Part shown: one piece after another, positions 59,073-64,000 of the stretch
Layout: each line of letters begins with the position of its first letter
Position numbering within the stretch: the first letter of the stretch is position 1
Translations under genes and position numbers: made by a program
The notes under the pieces: generated by a model
What the model saw: the letters and a program-made list of their open reading frames with translations, nothing else
What the model was told of the DNA's origin: nothing
Databases searched by the model: none
Source of the DNA: Cenococcum geophilum 1.58
Lineage: Eukaryota > Ascomycota > Dothideomycetes > Gloniales > Gloniaceae
Reading direction: 5' to 3'
Length of the DNA: 64,000 bases
Assembly: GCA_001692895.1 (NCBI GenBank)
Contig: KV748240.1
Coordinates: 751,239-815,238, forward strand

Positions 59073-62000
59073 TAGAAAACGCTAAGTTCTAGCCCTAAGT
59101 CGCGGGTTAGGACGCCCTAATAATAGAGGGATCTATATATCGGCCTACTTAATAGATAACTTAGTAAAGATAAACGGACGGAAATAGATAGTTTTATCTA
59201 TAATAGGAACTACTGCCATAAAATAATATAAAAGCCGTTTTATAATTAACTGTAGAGCTACTAACTAATTTATAGATACCTAACTTATATATACTTATAA
59301 CCTACCTACCTTACCCCTTACTAAAGCCCGCGCCCTATAACTCGCTAACAGTAGTTATACTATATAGAAGATTACCTACATAGTATAACTCTACTTAGAT
59401 ATAAACGGGCACTAGGAAGAGCTTTAGGCCTATATTATACCACTTACTAACTACCCTATTATCCTTAGAATGAGCTAGCTTAAATAATATAACCCCGCCA
59501 TTAACTGGGAAAAGAGAGAAGTAACCTTTAACTCTAAATACTATAGAGAGACTTGCCTAGGACATAGCCTAGCCACCTTTATTTACTTACTAGGATATTA
59601 ACCTAAGAAACCTCTTATTACCCCGCTTATAACTAACTGCCACTATATAAGTGCCGCGGCCTTTTACCGTATAGCATGTAGGAAAGGCTAGACCGTTGCT
59701 ATAGCTTCCTAATTATAACTATATAAGCTTAATAAAGAACAGGACTACGTCCTCTATAGTAATAGGATAGACATAGTTAACCTTTTAGAAGATAACGCCC
59801 CTACGGAACTCTATAGACTTTTACCTTTAGACTTTAAGAAGTTTATAAAACTTAAAAAAGGACTTACCAATAAAGAACTCCGTAAGCTCCTCCCTAAGAG
59901 GTACTACAACTTTATTAATATATGCTTATAAAAGGGCGTAGATATACTCCCCCTACATCAACCTAATAACTATACTATTAATATTAAATAAGGAAAAACG
60001 CTACCTTATAAGAGACTTTACCTAATATTAAAAAATAAACTTCTAGTTATAAGAAAGTATATTAACAAGCACCTTAATAAAGGGTTTATTTATCCTAGTA
60101 TATTACTAGTAGCCGCCCCTATCCTTCTCACTAAGAAGCTAAAAGAAGGTATTTAATTCTACGTTAACTATAGAGGACTTAACGCTATTACAATTAAAAA
60201 CTAATACCTAGTACCGCTTATATGGGAGACCCTTAAGCGGCTTAGTTAAGCCAAAATCTATACTAAGCTTAATATTATTACTACTTTTAATTATCTCTAA
60301 ATACGGGAAGGTAATAAATAGAAAACCGCATTCGCATCGCGCTTTAGCTAATTTAAATATACTATTATACCCTTTAGCGTATATAACGGCCTAGGCACCT
60401 TCTAAAGCTATATTAATAACGCCTTATAGGACTATCTTAATAACTTCTACTCCGCGTACCTGGACGACATACTTATTTATAATAATAACCCTTTTAAGTA
60501 TACTAAACACATTTAAAAGGTCCTACAGCGCCTTAGGGATATAGGATTTTATATTAACTTAAAAAAATATAAATTCTTAGTTATAAAAGTAAAATACCTT
60601 AGACTAATTGTTACTACTAAGGGTGTCTATATAAACCCTAAGAAGGTACATATAATTACTAAATAGTAAGCCCCTAACTGCATTAAGGATATATAAGCCT
60701 TCCTTAGTTTTACTAACTTCTATTAAAAATTTATATACAACTTCTTAGGCGTAGTAGCACTATTTATAGCAATAATGCGAATAAAGGGCCTTTTTATAAA
60801 AGGAAGAAAAACGTACTTATACTTTACTTAGACGCCTAAATACAAGAAGGCGTTCTAAGACCTTAAAAATGCCTTTACTAAAGCACTTATCCTAGCCTAC
60901 TTTATACTAGGACGATAACTCTATCTTAAAACTAACTCCTTAGACTACATTAATACAGGCGTCCTCTTTTAAATAGGTAATAACAGTTTTCTTTACCTAG
61001 TTATATTCTACTCGTCTAAGCTTATACTATAAGAGTATAACTATAAGATCTATAATAAAGAACTCCTTATAATTATATAAGCGTTTAAAGAATTCTAATT
61101 AGAACTCTCCTTAGTAAAGCCTAACTAGCTAACTAAAGTCCTTACNNANNATNNNAACCTTAAGTACTTTATAACTATAAAGTAGCTAAACTAACGCTAA
61201 GCACATTAGAACGAGTTCCTCTTTAGTTTTAACTTTAAAATTATATATAGACTAAAAGTATAAGGTACTAAACTTAATAGCCTAATACGCCGCTTATAAG
61301 ACCTTCCTTAGTCTAAAGATAACCCCTATAATTAGTTCCAATAACAAACAATTCTAAAAGCACGAAATTTGGCCTTAGGTATACTACCTATAATAGAGCT
61401 AACTATACCTTAGCTTTATACCATAGAACTAAAGTTACCTCCTAAAATTAATAAGCTTATTACTATAGCATATAACACCTCTGTTAACTTATTACTATAT
61501 TAACTTATTACCGTAAAGACCGCTAGCGCCTATATACTACCTATTAACCTTTAAAGCTTAGGCTAGATTAATATAGCAGCTTTAAAAGTAAAAGAAAATA
61601 GGCTCTATTATAGAGGTCGCCTATTTATCCCTAACTTAGAAAATCTATAATAGCAACTAATCTAAATAGCCTATAACCTCTAATTAAGCGGCCACCTAGG
61701 CAAAGGAGGAACCTATAAGCTTCTTAGCCGATACTACTTCTAGCTAAAAATAATAGACTTAGTTAAATGCTTTATAGGCGCCTATTATAGTTATAAGCGC
61801 GCTAAGGCCTTTAATATAAAGTACTAAGGACTATTGCACCCTTTACTAGTACCTATATAATAATAGGCAGATATCGCTATAGATTTCGTTATTAACCTAC
61901 TACCCTATAAACGACATGGCCATACCTATAAGAACATCCTTATAATAATATGCCGACTTATAAAAGAGCACCACTACGTCCTAACTAAAGGCGTAGCCGT

Positions 62001-63331
62001 TAGCAACGTTACTAACGCCTTCCTTCGCAAAGTTTACTAACTACATAGGTTACCTAACTTAATTACATCCAACTAAGGTATATAATTTAACTCTAATATA
62101 TAGAGACGAATCTGCTAACGCCTTAGTATCTCCGTTAAGATATCTATATCCTTTTATTATAAAACTACTAGGTAACTAAAAAACGCTAATGCTAGTATAA
62201 AAGCGTACCTACGATAGGTAGTTGCCTATAGTTAAGATAACTAGGTAAATTACCTCCTACTAGGTAAATTTGCAGCAAATAACTACGTCTTAACTACTAT
62301 AGGACTTACCCCGTTCTTTGCGAATAAGAGTTATTACCCCTAATCTAGTATAGAGCTACTAGAACCTATTAATAAGAAACTACCATATAGAAAACACCTT
62401 AAGATGCTACTTACTAACTAGTATACAGACCGTATAAAAAATCTACTTAACTACTATAAGGGAGAAATGGCCTAGGCTTAAGTAAAGTAGGCCTACTTAG
62501 CTAACTGCTATAGAACGCCACTACCAGAGATACATGTTGGCGACTAAGTATAGCTAGATATACACAATATCTCTATATAGAGGCCTATAAAGTTACTTAA
62601 TTATAAAAACCTTGGCCCCTATTTAATTAAATAAGTTATTAATAGGGGAGCCGTATATAAGCTAAAACTCTTACCTACCCTAGCCACCTACGGGATATAG
62701 CCTATATTTTACCTATAACTACTATACCTCTATTAGCCTAACCCCTTACTAGGGCAGATATAGCCTAAACCCCTACTAGTACTAATCTAAGATAAGAATA
62801 AAGATAAGAACTATAAGGAGTGGACTATTAAACGAATTATTAACTTTAAATACTTTAGTAAAGGTAGAGGACAACAGCTTTACTACAGAGCTATATATAT
62901 AGGATTTAATATAAATTAGCCAGAATAGCAACTATAGGAAGACTTCGAAAATGTAAAGGATTTAATTAGTAACTTTTACTACGCGAACCTATAGAAACCG
63001 GGCTTAAGTAGAGATTTTATACCTAATCCTCTATAGGAGCCCTTATAGAGTTAAAACCGTTATATATTACCACATAAGGGCAAATTGCCGTTAGATTGCA
63101 GTAAAGTGCGATTACGTGACTAGAATATTGTTAAGATGTCCAGGAACTTTAACCAGTAGTTAAAGTTATCTAATTAGTTAGATTCTTAGATGCCAAGCCT
63201 TATTATATAATATTATTTTAAACCTTTAGCGATACCCCCCTTTCTTCTTTTCTATACCTTAAGTGTCCCTTTTATATATATATAGTAACCACAGCATCGC
63301 CGGAGCTCCGCCTCTATAGGAGGGGGGGTAG

Positions 63332-63524
63332 TATTACGGAACCCCACCACAGGGGCCTCTATAGGAGAGCCCCGTGCTCTTGCGTACACCTCGCGTATAG
63401 CTTATATCAGCTACGCGTAGGTATATTACCTTCTTACGCCCTTAACCCTTACGATCGATCGCATAACGTCTTGTAGACTCCTCGAATACATACGCTCTAT
63501 AGCCACTACCCTTGTTCCGTAACA
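63332..63524 (+). repeat. 3' LTR of Gypsy X
   Basis: 193 bp, starts TATTACGG (RIP-altered) and ends CCGTAACA. Confidence 0.92.
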
Positions 63525-64000
63525 AGCGCTATAAATAAAAAAACTTTAGATTATTTAGGCGAATATAAGAAAGTATAAAGAAGTATAGTATGCGTATTAC
63601 GGACCTTATATTGGCAGTAGTACGACTACTAAGGAAAGATATAAACGGGTTAGTTAAGATAGTACGGGAGGCGCTAGAACCGATCGAGCTATAGAATAAG
63701 GGGTAGCTAAGTTATATAGTAAGTCACGTTATAAGTTTGGAACGTAGGAACGTGGGAATATAGGAACGCAATATACCGACGTACTAATGTACCGATATAC
63801 TAAACCCTTTACTATAGGGAGGAGTTATATATTTAAGGATATACTATCTCTATAGATAGTTTCTCTTCTTTATAGTAAATCTTAGAATATAATTAAAGTT
63901 AATCTGTTAGGTAACCACTCCACTAAGTTATATTTACGTTATTGACTATTCTATACCTATATACCTAGCCTATTAATAAGTCTACCGTAGTATTCCCTAT

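Larger units (their letters stand above)
50422..63524 (+). mobile_element. Gypsy LTR retrotransposon X (chromovirus-like), split by a same-family insertion
   Basis: 193-bp LTRs (TGTTACGG...GTAACA) at 50422-50614 and 63332-63524, target duplication AGCGC on both sides, polypurine tract AGGAGGGGGGGTAG before the right LTR. Gag begins near 50780, with a knuckle near 52140. After the inserted element Y, pol continues: reverse transcriptase near 60370-60560 (YINNAL, then AYLDDILIYNN with YLDD intact), integrase about 61650-62250, and a chromodomain-like end near 62800-62970 (WTIKRIINFKYF). Stops throughout. Without Y it is about 6.35 kb. Confidence 0.9.
49460..64000 (+). mobile_element. Second LINE, ORF1 part, split by a 13.1-kb insertion; runs off the right edge
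   Basis: The segments 49460-50421 and 63525-64000 are one element interrupted at AGCGC. The left part carries ORF1-type zinc knuckles near 50216-50400 (CYKYKRFRYRAKD, HEIYRREGYLQYK, QGPYQALYYKC; several Cys lost). The right part continues in RIP-altered sequence with no clear domain before the window ends. Confidence 0.6.

Overview
The window is filamentous ascomycete (Pezizomycotina-type) nuclear DNA. The evidence is short introns of about 50-115 nt with GT..AG ends, fungal NACHT-WD40 (NLR/STAND) genes, and long AT-rich, TpA-rich stretches whose transposon reading frames are broken mostly where C:G-to-T:A change would make stops. That is the signature of repeat-induced point mutation (RIP). 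I cannot name the species.

Three GC-normal gene islands sit in a sea of RIP-degraded nested transposons. Island 1 (1-7.8 kb): a HeLo-domain cell-death effector with a C-terminal HET-s-type amyloid motif (minus, runs off the left edge), a divergent NLR with 16 WD40 repeats that carries a matching motif at its N-terminus, and a Gfo/Idh/MocA oxidoreductase. Island 2 (12.6-18.5 kb): a TPR-CHAT caspase-like protease and a fungal gasdermin-like gene of the RCD-1/HET-Q1 type, both on the minus strand and about 0.9 kb apart. Island 3 (31.4-37.1 kb): a SesB-like alpha/beta hydrolase ending in VVQQGTGNAGRDI, followed in the same direction by a second NLR that starts with the same motif. The three pairs look like three separate programmed cell death or allorecognition modules: two NLR/effector pairs that could signal by amyloid templating, and one protease/pore-former pair.

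Between the islands: a DIRS/Ngaro-like tyrosine-recombinase retrotransposon with split direct repeats A1-B1-A2-B2 (7.8-12.6 kb), whose empty target site survives at 31.4 kb; two 2.2-kb piggyBac-like elements head to head, forming a giant palindrome split by a Gypsy element (18.8-29.2 kb); MITEs and minisatellites (29-31.4 kb); a LINE with endonuclease, reverse transcriptase and RNase H (37.8-43.3 kb); a truncated Gypsy hosting a 3.1-kb LTR element (43.4-49.4 kb); and a second LINE split by two nested Gypsy elements of one family in opposite orientation (49.5-64 kb), one of which holds a SINE-like insert. Most LTR and target-site-duplication boundaries were read directly from sequence.

Oddities in the genes: a 71-bp unit in three tandem copies changes the frame at the gasdermin C-terminal tail; a 1-nt deletion splits the TPR array of the CHAT protease; Ns lie in one WD40 repeat of the first NLR, where repeats are almost identical.
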